Shown here piece after piece: positions 16,335 to 25,420 of a DNA stretch of 64,000 nucleotides. This stretch comes from JAKAQB01 sp027320105. GTDB lineage: Bacteria > Actinomycetota > Acidimicrobiia > Acidimicrobiales > Palsa-688. Numbering within the stretch: position 1 is the first letter of the stretch; each line of letters starts with the position of its first letter. Where the stretch lies: the NCBI GenBank assembly GCA_027320105.1, contig DAHVMA010000053.1, forward strand, positions 24,317-88,316, written 5' to 3'. The position numbers and the translations under genes are program-made. Under the pieces are notes generated by a model. That model did no database searches, was not told where the DNA came from, and was given only the letters and a program-made list of their open reading frames with translations.

Positions 16335-17654
16335 ATGGCCGCGCCCGACCTCGACGACATCGTCCGGCTCTGCAAGCAGCGGGGCTTCGTCTTCCCCTCT
16401 GCGGAGATCTACGGCGGGTTCCGCTCGACCTACGACTACGGGCCCCTCGGCGCGCTGATGCTGCGCAACGTGAAGAACCTCTGGTGGCGAACGATGGTCC
16501 AGCTGCGCCACGACGTCGTCGGCCTCGATGCAGCCATCCTCTCCAGCCCGAGGATCTGGGAGGCGTCCGGGCACCTCGCCAACTTCACCGACCCGCTGGT
16601 CGACTGCCGCAGCTGCAAGGAGCGCTGGCGCGCCGACCACCTCCAGGCGGGCGGGGACGGCGTCGTGCGCTGCCCCAACTGCGCCAGCACGGACCTCACC
16701 GAGGCTCGTGCCTTCAACATGATGTTCAAGACCCACGTCGGTCCCGTCGAGGACGGGGCCAACGAGGCCTACCTGCGCCCGGAGACGGCCCAGGGCCACT
16801 TCGTCAACTTCCTGAACGTGCTGCAGACGTCACGCAAGAAGCCCCCCTTCGGCATCGCCCAGGTGGGCAAGTCGTTCCGCAACGAGATCACGCCCGGGAA
16901 CTTCGTGTTCCGGACGCGGGAGTTCGAGCAGATGGAGCTCGAGTTCTTCGTCCCGCCGGCGGAGGCCGACCAGTGGTTCGAGTACTGGTGCCGGGAGCGC
17001 CTCGAGTGGTACGTGCGCTACGGCATCCCGCGCGAGCTGCTGCGCCTCCGCCACCACGACAAGGAGGAGCTGTCCCACTACTCGGCGGGCACCGCCGACG
17101 TCGAGTTCCTCTTCCCGTGGGGTTGGGGTGAGCTCGAGGGGGTCGCCAACCGCACCGACTACGACCTGCGCGCCCACTCCGAGGCGAGCGGCGTGCGCCT
17201 CGAGTACTTCGACCAGGCGACCGGCGAGCGCTACCTGCCGTACGTCATCGAGCCGGCCGCTGGGGCGACCCGGACGATGATGGCGTTCCTCATCGCCGCC
17301 TACGACACCGACGAGGTGGGGGGCGAGGCGCGAAGCGTGCTGCGGCTCCACCCGGATGTCGCCCCCTACCAGGTGGCGGTGCTGCCCCTGTCCCGCAAGG
17401 AGACGCTCGTCCCCGTCGCCCTGGAGGTGCTGGGGCTGCTGGCGCCGGTCGCCATGTGCGACTACGACGAGACCCAGTCGATCGGCCGGCGCTACCGGCG
17501 CCAGGACGAGATCGGCACGCCGCTGTGCGTCACCGTCGACTTCGACAGCCTCGACGACCGGGCGGTGACGATCCGCGACCGCGACACGACCGGGCAGGTG
17601 CGTGTCCCCATCGACGCCCTCGCTGCGGAGGTCGCCGCTCGCGTCGGTCGGTAG
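16335..17654 (+). CDS. glyS: Glycyl-tRNA synthetase, alpha2 (class IIa single-chain) type
   Basis: 439 residues. Class II motifs: FRSTYDYGPLGALMLRNVK, then FRNEITPGNFVFRTREFEQME (motif 2), and the glycine-specific acidic pocket WFEYW...; a Cys4 zinc knuckle (CRSCKERW ... CPNCAS, about 90-116) lies in the insertion. An anticodon-binding domain ends the protein (VALEVLGLLAPVAMCDYDETQSIGRRY). This is the archaeal/eukaryotic-like alpha2 enzyme found in actinobacteria rather than the GlyQ/GlyS heterotetramer. Confidence 0.95.
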   Translation: MAAPDLDDIVRLCKQRGFVFPSAEIYGGFRSTYDYGPLGALMLRNVKNLWWRTMVQLRHDVVGLDAAILSSPRIWEASGHLANFTDPLVDCRSCKERWRADHLQAGGDGVVRCPNCASTDLTEARAFNMMFKTHVGPVEDGANEAYLRPETAQGHFVNFLNVLQTSRKKPPFGIAQVGKSFRNEITPGNFVFRTREFEQMELEFFVPPAEADQWFEYWCRERLEWYVRYGIPRELLRLRHHDKEELSHYSAGTADVEFLFPWGWGELEGVANRTDYDLRAHSEASGVRLEYFDQATGERYLPYVIEPAAGATRTMMAFLIAAYDTDEVGGEARSVLRLHPDVAPYQVAVLPLSRKETLVPVALEVLGLLAPVAMCDYDETQSIGRRYRRQDEIGTPLCVTVDFDSLDDRAVTIRDRDTTGQVRVPIDALAAEVAARVGR

Positions 17655-17691
17655 GCTCAGCGCCAACCCGTCCGCTCCCGGAGGACCGCCG

Positions 17692-20331
17692 ATGCCGTTC
17701 ACCTACTCCTTCGACCACAAGCACCGCCGGCAGCCGATGGAGCGCAAGGACCTGCTCGGGGGCAAGGGGGCGAACCTGGCGGAGATGACCTCGGTGCTCG
17801 GGTTGCCTGTGCCGCCGGGCTTCACGATCACCACCGACGCGTGCCGCGCCTACCTCGAGGGAGGCTGGCCGGACGGCCTCGACTCCGAGGTCACCCGGCA
17901 GGTCCGCAAGTTGGAACGGGCCATGGGCAAGCGGCTCGGGGACCCGTCGGACCCGCTGCTCGTGAGCGTCCGTTCCGGAGCCAGGTTCTCGATGCCGGGG
18001 ATGATGGACACCGTGTTGAACCTCGGGCTCAACGACGAGTCGGTGAAGGGTCTGGCGGTGCAGACGAGCGACGAGCGCTTCGCGTACGACTCGTACCGGC
18101 GGTTCGCCTCCATGTACGGGCGGATCGTGCTCGGCCTCGACGGCAAGCTCTTCGACGGGGCGTTCGAGCAGGCGAAGGAGCGCTCCGGGGTGGACAGCGA
18201 CGCCGACGTGGGCGCCGGCGCGCTCCGCGAGTTGGCCGAGACCTACAAAGCCGTCGTGGCCGACGCCACGGGCCAACCTTTCCCCCAGGATCCCGCCGAC
18301 CAGCTGCGGGGCGCCATCGAGGCCGTCTTCCGCAGCTGGAACGGCGCCCGGGCCGTCGCCTACCGGGTGCGGGAGCGCATACCCCACGACCTCGGGACGG
18401 CCGTGAACGTGCAGGCGATGGTGTTCGGCAACCGCGACGACAACTCCGGCACCGGCGTCGGCTTCACCCGCGACCCGGCCACCGGCGCACAGGGCGAGTA
18501 CGGCGACTTCCTCGTCAACGCCCAAGGCGAGGACGTGGTCGCCGGCATCCGCAACACGCTCCCGCTGTCGGCCCTCCAGGACCGGTTCCCGAAGATCTTC
18601 AGGGAGCTCATGGGGGTCTTCGCCCGGCTGGAGGAGCACTACCGGGACATGTGCGACACCGAGTTCACCATCGAGCAGGGCAAGCTCTGGATGCTGCAGA
18701 CCCGGGTCGGAAAGCGCACCGGCCGGGCGGCGCTGCGCATGGCCGTCGACATGACCAGGCAGCGGGGCTGGAAGATCTCCCGTGAGGAGGCCATCGCCCG
18801 CGTCACGGCCGAGCACCTCGACCAGGTCCTGCACCCGCAGTTCGCGGAGAAGCCCTCCACGTTTCTCACCAGGGGCCTGGCTGCCTCACCGGGCGCCGCC
18901 GTCGGCAAGGTCTACTTCGATGCCACCGACGCCGCCGCGGCCGCCGAGAAGGGCGAGGCGGTGATCCTCGTCACCACCGAGACCTCCCCGGAGGACGTGC
19001 ACGGGATGATCGCCTCGCAGGGGATCCTGACCTCCCGGGGCGGCCTGGTGAGCCATGCCGCCGTCGTTGCCCGCGGCTGGGGCAAGCCTGCTGTCGTCGG
19101 GGCCGAAGCGGTGCGGATCAGCGGCAGATCGTTCACCGTCGAGGGGACGACGGTGCGCGAGGGCGACGTCATCTCCATCGACGGGGGAAGTGGCGAGGTC
19201 GCTCTCGGCGAGGTCGCCCTCACGCTGGCCGACCCGCCGGAGGAGCTCGCCGTCGTCCTCGGCTGGGCGGACCGGATCCGCAGGGGCAAGCTGGCCGTGC
19301 GGGCCAATGCCGACAACGGAGCCGATGCCGCCAATGCCAGGCAGTTTGGCGCCGAGGGCATCGGCTTGTGCCGCACGGAGCACATGTTCCTCGCCGAGGA
19401 TCGCCTCCCGATCGTCCGCCGGATGATCCTCGCCTCCACGGCCGACGACGAGCGCGCCGCCCTCGAGGAGCTGCGGGTGGCGCAGAAGGCCGACTTCCTC
19501 GCCATCCTCGAGGCCATGGACGGCCTGCCGGTCACCGTCCGGCTGCTCGACCCTCCCCTCCACGAGTTCCTGCCCTCCACGGAGGAGCTGGAGCTCGAGG
19601 ATGCCACCACCGGGCTGTCGGAGGAGCAGCGCAAGCTCCTGTCGGCTGCCAAGGAGTGGAAGGAGGCCAACCCGATGCTCGGCACCCGCGGCGTTCGCCT
19701 CGGCGTCTTGAAGCCGGGCCTCTACCAGATGCAGGTGCGGGCCCTGATGCAAGCCGCTGCCGAGCGCGTCGAGGCCGGCGGCAAGCCCCGAGTGGAGGTC
19801 ATGATCCCCCTCACCGTGACCCGCCAGGAGCTCGGGCTGGCTCGCGGCTGGGTGGCCGACACGGTCGCCGAGGTGCTTGCCGGTGTAGCCAGGCGGACGG
19901 CCGGCAAGCTGGAGGTGCTCATCGGCACCATGATCGAGACCCCACGCGCCGCCGTGCGTGCCGACGAGATCGCCGAGGAGGCGGACTTCTTCAGCTTCGG
20001 GACCAACGACCTCACCCAGATGACGTTCGGCTTCAGCCGCGACGACGTCGAGGGCCGGCTCATGAACGCCTACCTGGAGCAGGGGCTCCTCCAGCGCAAC
20101 CCGTTCGAGACCATCGACAAGGCGGGCGTCGGCGAGCTCGTCACCACCGCCGTCGAGCGCGGGAGGGCGACCCGGGCGAACCTCAAGCTCGGCGTCTGCG
20201 GTGAGCACGGCGGGGACCCGGAGTCGATCGACTTCTTCTACGACGTCGGGCTCGACTACGTGTCCTGCTCCCCCTATCGCGTGCCGATCGCCCGCCTGGC
20301 AGCGGCCCAGGCGGTCGTGGCCCGCTCCTGA
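17692..20331 (+). CDS. ppdK: Pyruvate, phosphate dikinase
   Basis: 879 residues from ATG 17692, with GGAGGA about 10 nt before it. N-terminal ATP-grasp (GGKGANLAEM, SVRSGARFSMPGMMDTVLNLG), swivelling phosphohistidine domain (GGLVSHAAVVARGWG, about 448-462), and the PEP/pyruvate barrel ending with the active-site cysteine region GVCGEHGGDP. It interconverts pyruvate + ATP + Pi and PEP + AMP + PPi, so it serves gluconeogenesis or PPi-dependent glycolysis. The residue two before the catalytic His, normally Thr in GGMTSHAA and the target of PDRP regulation, is Val here; Ser next to His is kept. Confidence 0.95.
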   Translation: MPFTYSFDHKHRRQPMERKDLLGGKGANLAEMTSVLGLPVPPGFTITTDACRAYLEGGWPDGLDSEVTRQVRKLERAMGKRLGDPSDPLLVSVRSGARFSMPGMMDTVLNLGLNDESVKGLAVQTSDERFAYDSYRRFASMYGRIVLGLDGKLFDGAFEQAKERSGVDSDADVGAGALRELAETYKAVVADATGQPFPQDPADQLRGAIEAVFRSWNGARAVAYRVRERIPHDLGTAVNVQAMVFGNRDDNSGTGVGFTRDPATGAQGEYGDFLVNAQGEDVVAGIRNTLPLSALQDRFPKIFRELMGVFARLEEHYRDMCDTEFTIEQGKLWMLQTRVGKRTGRAALRMAVDMTRQRGWKISREEAIARVTAEHLDQVLHPQFAEKPSTFLTRGLAASPGAAVGKVYFDATDAAAAAEKGEAVILVTTETSPEDVHGMIASQGILTSRGGLVSHAAVVARGWGKPAVVGAEAVRISGRSFTVEGTTVREGDVISIDGGSGEVALGEVALTLADPPEELAVVLGWADRIRRGKLAVRANADNGADAANARQFGAEGIGLCRTEHMFLAEDRLPIVRRMILASTADDERAALEELRVAQKADFLAILEAMDGLPVTVRLLDPPLHEFLPSTEELELEDATTGLSEEQRKLLSAAKEWKEANPMLGTRGVRLGVLKPGLYQMQVRALMQAAAERVEAGGKPRVEVMIPLTVTRQELGLARGWVADTVAEVLAGVARRTAGKLEVLIGTMIETPRAAVRADEIAEEADFFSFGTNDLTQMTFGFSRDDVEGRLMNAYLEQGLLQRNPFETIDKAGVGELVTTAVERGRATRANLKLGVCGEHGGDPESIDFFYDVGLDYVSCSPYRVPIARLAAAQAVVARS

Positions 20332-20361
20332 TCCCACCCGACCGGCAGGGGGGAGCGCGCC

Positions 20362-22314
20362 GTGGGCATCGTCGACGAGGACATCGCCCGCGTCCGCGCC
20401 GCTACCGACTTCGTGGCCCTCGTCTCCGAGCACCTGGCCCTTCGGCGCGTCGGCACCCGCTGGGTCGGCCTCTGCCCGTTCCACACCGAGAAGACGCCGT
20501 CGTTGTACGTGAACGCCGCCGAGGGCCTGTACCACTGCTTCGGCTGCCAGGCCAGCGGCGACGTCATCACCTTCGTGCGGGAGCTTGAGCACCTCGACTT
20601 CGTCGAAGCCGTCGAGAAGCTGGCCGCCCGGGCAGGGATCACCCTGCGCTACGACGACGAGGCGACGGCACGCGACCACCGGCAGCGGGCCCGCATCTAC
20701 GACGTCGTCGCCGGTGCCGTGGAGTGGTACCACGCCCAGCTGATCGACGCTCCCGGCGCGGCGGCGGCGCGCCGCTACCTGCGGGCAGAGCGGGGCTACG
20801 ACGGCGAGGTGGTGCGGCGCTACCGGCTCGGCTGGGCGCCTGACGGCTGGGAGCCCCTGCGGCGGGCGCTGCGCCTCCCCCAGGCGGCGCTCGTCGACGC
20901 CGGCCTTGGCTCCCTCGACGGGCAGGGGCGGTACCGGGACTTCTTCCGCTCCCGGCTGCTGTTCCCGATCTTCGACCCGAGCGACCGGCCGATCGGTGCT
21001 GGCGGCCGCTCGCTGCCCGGAGGCAGGCCGCCCAAGTACAAGAACACGACGGGGACGGCCGTCTACGACAAGAGCAGCGTCTTGTACGGGCTCAACTGGG
21101 CCAAGCGGGCGATCGTCGCCGGCGACCGGGTTGTGGTCTGCGAGGGCTACACCGACGTCATCGGCTTGCAGCGCGCCGGGGTCGACGAGGCGGTGGCGAC
21201 GTGCGGCACGGCCCTCGCCGACGGCCACCTCCGGCTGCTCACCAAGTTCGCCCACCGCGTCGTGCTCGCCTACGACGCCGACGCCGCCGGCCAGGCGGCG
21301 GCGGAGCGCATCCAGGACTGGGAGCGACGCTACGGCGTCGACGTCCGGGTGGCAGCCCTACCGTCGGGCGAGGACCCTGCCGACGTCGCGCGCCGCGACC
21401 CCGCCCTGCTGCAGCGGGCGATCGCCGGGGCCCAGCCCCTCGTCGGCTTCCAGCTGGCGCGCCACTTCGGCCGGGCCGACCTCGCCAGCCCCGAGGGCCG
21501 GGTGAGGGCGGCGAGGGGAGCCTTGGCGGTCGTCCCCGAGGGATTGGACCCGCTGGTGCGCGACCAGTACCTGATGGAGATCGCGGATCGGACCCGCATC
21601 CCTCCCGACGAGCTCCGCCGGCTGCGGGCGGCACCGGCCGAGGCACACCGCCAGCCGGAGGCGGCCCGATCCCGCCGGTCAGGTGCCGGGCAGCGGGCGG
21701 TGCCCGACCGATCGCCTGAGGAGGAGCACCGGCCGCTGCGGGGCTCGGGCGGGCAGGGGCAGTCCCCGACGGCAGCGGGGACAGCGGGCACGCCACGGCC
21801 GGCGCCGGAACGATCGATGCCCGCTGCGGAACTGGCGGCGCTGACCCTCGCAGTGCACCAACCCGGCGACGTCGCCGACCGCCTGGAGCGCTGCTTGCTG
21901 TCCCACCCGTTGGCTCGGGCGGTCTACGACCAGCTGGCGTGCTCCGACACCCTCGCCGCTGCGGTGCAGACATCGCCGCCCGAGGTGGGCCGCCTGCTGG
22001 CAGAGCTGGCCGTGACGGAGCCCGAGAGCTCGGCTGACGACGTGATGGTGCGGGTGGTCGAGCTCGCCGGCCAGCGTGCGGTGGCCGAGCTGCAAGCCGA
22101 GCTGCGCGCCGCGCCAAGCGAGGACGCCCCCGCGTACGTCGACAACATCGCCTGGCTCAAGCTGGCGGTCGAGGCGCTGCGGCCGGGCTCGCCGTCGGGG
22201 GCCGCCGCTGCGTCGGAGGCGGAGCGTCGCTTGGTAGCTTGGTTCGTGGCCCGACAATCGCCCGGCCCGCTGGACGCCGGCGAGCAGGCAGAGCCGACGG
22301 GGGGGAGCGGATGA
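20362..22314 (+). CDS. dnaG: DNA primase DnaG
   Basis: 650 residues from GTG 20362. CHC2-type zinc finger LCPFHTEKTPSL...YHCFGCQASGD (about 40-66), TOPRIM core with VVCEGYTDVIGLQ and VLAYDADAAGQAA (about 260-320), and a C-terminal helicase-interaction region. A long Pro/Arg/Gly-rich linker sits at about 420-490. It lays down RNA primers at the replication fork. The stop overlaps the sigma factor start (ATGA), the reduced form of the classical rpsU-dnaG-rpoD macromolecular synthesis operon. Confidence 0.95.
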   Translation: MGIVDEDIARVRAATDFVALVSEHLALRRVGTRWVGLCPFHTEKTPSLYVNAAEGLYHCFGCQASGDVITFVRELEHLDFVEAVEKLAARAGITLRYDDEATARDHRQRARIYDVVAGAVEWYHAQLIDAPGAAAARRYLRAERGYDGEVVRRYRLGWAPDGWEPLRRALRLPQAALVDAGLGSLDGQGRYRDFFRSRLLFPIFDPSDRPIGAGGRSLPGGRPPKYKNTTGTAVYDKSSVLYGLNWAKRAIVAGDRVVVCEGYTDVIGLQRAGVDEAVATCGTALADGHLRLLTKFAHRVVLAYDADAAGQAAAERIQDWERRYGVDVRVAALPSGEDPADVARRDPALLQRAIAGAQPLVGFQLARHFGRADLASPEGRVRAARGALAVVPEGLDPLVRDQYLMEIADRTRIPPDELRRLRAAPAEAHRQPEAARSRRSGAGQRAVPDRSPEEEHRPLRGSGGQGQSPTAAGTAGTPRPAPERSMPAAELAALTLAVHQPGDVADRLERCLLSHPLARAVYDQLACSDTLAAAVQTSPPEVGRLLAELAVTEPESSADDVMVRVVELAGQRAVAELQAELRAAPSEDAPAYVDNIAWLKLAVEALRPGSPSGAAAASEAERRLVAWFVARQSPGPLDAGEQAEPTGGSG

Positions 22315-23567
22315 TCGCCGGCCCGGCCACGCCGTTCACCGACGGCGGCGAGCCGACCGCCGACTTCCTCGCCCTGCTGGTGGTCGGGCGGGAGCGAGGC
22401 TGGCTGTCGCCGGACGACCTGATGGCCGTCCTGCAGGGTGTGGAGCTCAGCCCAGCGCTCATCGACGCCGCCGTGGACCGGGTCCGGGCCGAGGGCGTCG
22501 AGTGGCGCGAGGAGCCCACCGACGGGGGTCCGTCCCCGCCGGCGCTCCTTGGCGGGGGTCCGTCCCCGCCGGCGCCCACCGGGTGGACACCCTCGGCGGG
22601 CGGCCGGGCACGCGCCGCCGGCTACGAGGACGGCGAGATGCCGGCGGGTGGCGCGGGCGCCGACCCGGTCCGCCTCTACCTGCGTGAGATCGGCCGGGCG
22701 CCGCTGCTGAGCTCCGCCGAGGAGGTCGCCCTGGCCCGACGCGTCGAGCGGGGCCTGGCCGCCACCCGCCGGCTCGTGGAACGGGTCGAGGCCGGAGAGG
22801 ACGTCGACGACGGCGCCGACGAGCGCCTCCGCGTCGACGGCCGCTCCGCCAAGCAGGAGCTCGTCGAGGCCAACCTCCGGCTCGTGGTGTCGATCGCCAA
22901 GCGCTACCGCAACCGGGGGATGCCCTTCCTCGACCTGATCCAAGAGGGCAACCTCGGTCTGATGCGGGCGGTCGACAAGTTCGACTACAGCAAGGGTTTC
23001 AAGTTCTCCACCTACGCCACGTGGTGGATCCGCCAGGCGATAACGCGGGCGATCGCCGACCAGGCACGGACGATCCGCATCCCCGTGCATGTGGTGGAGA
23101 CCATCAACGGTGTGGTGCGCGTGCAGCGCCAGCTGCTGCAGGACCTGAGTCGGGAGCCGACGGTGGCGGAGGTGGCCGAGGCTGCCGAGATGACCCCGAG
23201 CCGCGTGCGGGAGATCCTGCGCGTCAGCCAGGAGACGGTCTCCCTCGAGCAGCCGATGGGCGAGGACGACTTCAGCCTGTCGGACGTCATCGAGGACGTG
23301 GGTGCGCTCGGCCCGGCCGATGCCGCCACCCGCTCGCTGCTGAACGACGCCGTCGCGGCGGCCCTCGCTGATCTCCCGGAGCGGGACCGGCTGGTGGTCC
23401 GCCTCCGCTTCGGCCTCGACGACGGCCACGTGCACACCCTCGAGGAGGTGGGTCGCGAGTTTGGGGTGACCCGCGAGCGGATCCGCCAGATCGAGTCCAA
23501 GACCCTGGCGAAGCTCCGCAACCCGTCCCGCCACGGTCACTTGCGCGACTACCTCGACGACCGGTAG
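22311..23567 (+). CDS. rpoD: Principal-type sigma-70 factor (RpoD/SigA family)
   Basis: 418 residues from ATG 22311, with ggggggagcgg in front. Region 1.2 (PVRLYLREIGRAPLLSSAEE), regions 2.1-2.4 (VVSIAKRYRNRGMPFLDLIQ, FKFSTYATWWIRQAITRAI), region 3, and region 4.2 (FGVTRERIRQIESKTLAKLR) are complete. The N-terminal ~115 residues are acidic and low complexity, with a duplicated GGPSPPA linker. Being coupled to dnaG supports a housekeeping role; a paralogue of HrdB/SigB type cannot be excluded because the region between 1.2 and 2 is short. Confidence 0.9.
   Translation: MIAGPATPFTDGGEPTADFLALLVVGRERGWLSPDDLMAVLQGVELSPALIDAAVDRVRAEGVEWREEPTDGGPSPPALLGGGPSPPAPTGWTPSAGGRARAAGYEDGEMPAGGAGADPVRLYLREIGRAPLLSSAEEVALARRVERGLAATRRLVERVEAGEDVDDGADERLRVDGRSAKQELVEANLRLVVSIAKRYRNRGMPFLDLIQEGNLGLMRAVDKFDYSKGFKFSTYATWWIRQAITRAIADQARTIRIPVHVVETINGVVRVQRQLLQDLSREPTVAEVAEAAEMTPSRVREILRVSQETVSLEQPMGEDDFSLSDVIEDVGALGPADAATRSLLNDAVAAALADLPERDRLVVRLRFGLDDGHVHTLEEVGREFGVTRERIRQIESKTLAKLRNPSRHGHLRDYLDDR
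22526..22577 (+). repeat. Duplicated GC-rich 24-nt unit inside the sigma gene
   Basis: gggggtccgtccccgccggc occurs twice (about 22526 and 22553) and each copy can fold on itself. It encodes the repeated linker GGPSPPA in the N-terminal region of the sigma factor. Confidence 0.7.
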
Positions 23568-23586
23568 GGGTGTTGGGACGGTGGGG

Positions 23587-24060
23587 TCAGGGCCAGTCGC
23601 CGCCGGCCGGCGGCCCGAGGGCGGCACGCAGCTGCTCGGGGACCGGGATCTTGCCTCGAGGCTCGCCGGCGGTCCCCTGCCCGGCGGTCTCCAGGCCGAC
23701 GGTCACGTACACCGTCCGGGCGTCGAGCACCACCCGGGTCCCGGAGACGACGCGGAAGGCCACGGTGAGGGAGTGGGCGCCGATCCCGACGAGGCGGACG
23801 AGGACGTCCGCCTCGTCTCCCCAGCGCAGCGGCCCCCGCCAGTCCAGCTCGCAGTGCACCAACTGCACGTCGGTCCCCGAGGCGACGAGCGCGACGTAAC
23901 TCACCCCGCCGTCGTCGAGGAACGTGCCGAACGCCTCGTCGAACCACGCCAGGTACCAGGCGTTGAACACGACGCCCTGCTGGTCGCACTCGAAGTAGCG
24001 GACCCGGTGGTGGTGCCGGCTGACCCTGCCGGACCCCCGGGCGTCAGCGCGCTGGTGCAT
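23587..24060 (-). CDS. 4HBT-family acyl-CoA thioesterase (YbgC/FcbC-like)
   Basis: 157 residues. The hot-dog fold signature VRYFECDQQGVVFNAWYLAW (about 20-39) with the catalytic Asp in the FECDxxGVVFNxxY motif is that of 4-hydroxybenzoyl-CoA thioesterase-like enzymes. It hydrolyses acyl- or aryl-CoA esters; the substrate cannot be told. Convergent with the sigma factor gene (19-nt gap) and divergent from tRNA-Asn. Confidence 0.88.
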   Translation of the reverse strand: MHQRADARGSGRVSRHHHRVRYFECDQQGVVFNAWYLAWFDEAFGTFLDDGGVSYVALVASGTDVQLVHCELDWRGPLRWGDEADVLVRLVGIGAHSLTVAFRVVSGTRVVLDARTVYVTVGLETAGQGTAGEPRGKIPVPEQLRAALGPPAGGDWP

Positions 24061-24109
24061 CGGCGCCGACGGTAGCGCCGCCTCGCAGCTGGTAGGGTCT
24101 AGCGGACCT

Positions 24110-24182
24110 TCCGGGGTAGCTCAACCGGCAGAGCGGGTGGCTGTTAACCACTAGGTTGGGGGTTCGAGTCCCTCCCCCGGAG
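24110..24182 (+). tRNA. tRNA-Asn (anticodon GTT)
   Basis: 73-nt cloverleaf: acceptor tccgggg/ccccgga (24110-24116 with 24175-24181), D stem gctc/gagc, anticodon stem ggtgg/ccact around loop ctgttaa with GTT at 24143-24145, T arm ggggg-ttcgagt-ccctc. No CCA is encoded. A -10-like TAGGGT is at 24093-24098. Degenerate transposase coding starts 5 bp after the 3' end. Confidence 0.95.
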
Positions 24183-24186
24183 CGCC

Positions 24187-24426
24187 GGTCCAGTCGATCG
24201 CATAGCTCGCAGACGTGCTCGTGAAGCGCTCGGGGATGCTCGCCTCGACGAGGGCGTCGCAGAGCTGTTGGAGCGCCTCGGACGGCGTCCCGTCGGGACG
24301 GTCCTTGGCGAGCACCTTCGCCACGAGGTGCGTCGTGTACTCCACTTGGCGGCAGGTGAGCAGATGCGGGCCGGCCTTCCACGAGGTCCGCACCCCGAGG
24401 CGGACCTGGTCGGCCGGCTCGAGGCG
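24187..24426 (-). pseudogene. Transposase remnant next to tRNA-Asn
   Basis: About 80 codons on the minus strand read as continuous protein-like sequence: LEPADQVRLGVRTSWKAGPH, HLVAKVLAKDRPDGTP and ALVEASIPERFTSTSASYAI, ending at DWT, 5 bp from the tRNA 3' end. From memory, SIPERF...SYAIDWTD is the lead-in to the first catalytic Asp of a group of DDE transposases in actinobacteria, so this looks like a middle piece with its C-terminal part lost at the tRNA. Upstream frames (to about 24825) shift repeatedly, so no start can be set. The family name is uncertain. Confidence 0.4.
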
Positions 24427-24848
24427 CAGAGAGCCGCGTGCCCGACGGTGGGGTGCGCGCTCCCATGACCGGTCGCGAGGCAGACCTGCATCCCGACGAG
24501 CAGGCGGTCGTGGTGGTCGGAGAGCACCGGCACGGCGCGGGCCCGACGACCGCCGACGAGAACGAGCACCCCGCCCGAGCGACAGACGAACGTCGGTGCC
24601 GCGAACGCCGCGCAGCTCGGCGCCGATCAGTCCCGCCCCCGCTCCGGGGCAGGCAGGGGCGTTCGCGCGATCCTGGCGGAGCCTGGTCGGCTGCGCGTCC
24701 GGGAGCGCGAGGTGGCAAGCAAGCTCCCGGGCGAGTACGGGGCCTTGGCTCTCTCCCTCGGCATCGGCATCGGCACTGGGCCAGATTGCCGCCGGAGGCC
24801 TCACGCTGTCTCCCGCCGACCGCACAAACCTCTGACACGAAGGTTAGA
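24427..24848. other. Degenerate region without an intact gene
   Basis: All frames here are short or shift; a minus-strand piece around 24440-24560 reads VLSDHHDRLLVGMQVCLATG and may be another part of the same decayed mobile gene. Nothing else supported. Confidence 0.35.
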
Positions 24849-25211
24849 TCAGGGTGGAGAGCGTCGGATGCGGATCAGATCGTGAGTCACGATCGCCAGC
24901 GCTCCTCCAAGGCCGTCGAGGTCGCCGGCGGCGATCAGCGTCATGAGGGTTGCGTGCGTTGCTGCTCGGCTTTCGTCGATCGGGCGGGGGACGACGATCC
25001 CGCAGTGCGTGCCGATGGGGTAGGCGCGAAGGTCGGAGAAGTCCAGGTCCAGCGTCACAAGGACCCGATTCTCGGACACGGCGGCCGCCACCACGATCTC
25101 GTCGGGCTGACCGGCGAGATCCTCGTCAAAGACGGTGTCGGCGTCATGGCCGGCCTCGAGGAAAATGTTGGTGGCCAGGTGAGGGAGGTTCTCGTCGAGC
25201 TTGAACCTCAC
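24849..25211 (-). CDS. DUF5615-type PIN-like toxin
   Basis: 120 residues from GTG 25211, chosen because the family begins with (K/R)FKLDENLP. Seen: VRFKLDENLPHLATNIFLEA, then GHDADTVFDEDLAGQPDE, VLVTLDLDFSDLRAYP and GIVVPRP: the acidic residues of the Mut7-C/PIN-like fold in the expected order. Such proteins are putative RNases paired with DUF433 antitoxins. The partner upstream (25219-25400) is frameshifted, so this toxin may be free of, or have outlived, its antitoxin. Downstream lies the transposase remnant. Confidence 0.75.
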   Translation of the reverse strand: MRFKLDENLPHLATNIFLEAGHDADTVFDEDLAGQPDEIVVAAAVSENRVLVTLDLDFSDLRAYPIGTHCGIVVPRPIDESRAATHATLMTLIAAGDLDGLGGALAIVTHDLIRIRRSPP

Positions 25212-25218
25212 TGGCTCG

Positions 25219-25400
25219 TTAGCGGGCGACGGGCGCCAGCCGATGGACCTCTTGGCGAGCAAGCCACGAGCCGTAGGCCAGCGCCCCCCGGATGCCTTCG
25301 ACGGTCAGCGAACAGAGCAGGACGGAGAGCTGTCGCGTCCCAACGCCAGTCCCAACAAGACCGTCCCGACGCGTCCTGGGCCGAGCCACGTCGTTGCGGC
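25219..25400 (-). pseudogene. Frameshifted DUF433-type antitoxin
   Basis: The last codons, LTVEGIRGALAYGSWLARQEV (25308 to 25240), match the C terminus of DUF433 antitoxins (LTxEDIRAALAYAxELAREE). The preceding part of the domain, GRVGTVLLGLALG, is present but in another frame (about 25382-25325), so at least one indel separates them near 25310-25325. The N terminus is missing. It directly precedes the DUF5615 toxin gene, its usual partner. Confidence 0.5.
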
Positions 25401-25420
25401 GGTCGGTGCAGCGGCGAAGC

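Noticed and set aside
18886..21255. 789-codon minus-strand frame opposite ppdK and dnaG
   Set aside because: Antisense shadow; the plus strand carries complete conserved enzymes.
24044..24838. Long minus-strand frame over tRNA-Asn containing GTRTPNLVVNSHPLCRLSYP
   Set aside because: That peptide is the reverse translation of the tRNA gene, a known false-protein artefact. The same holds for peptides over the CAT tRNA (WARWGSNPRPRDYESPALTT) and tRNA-Val (DSNPRPPACKAGALPTELN).
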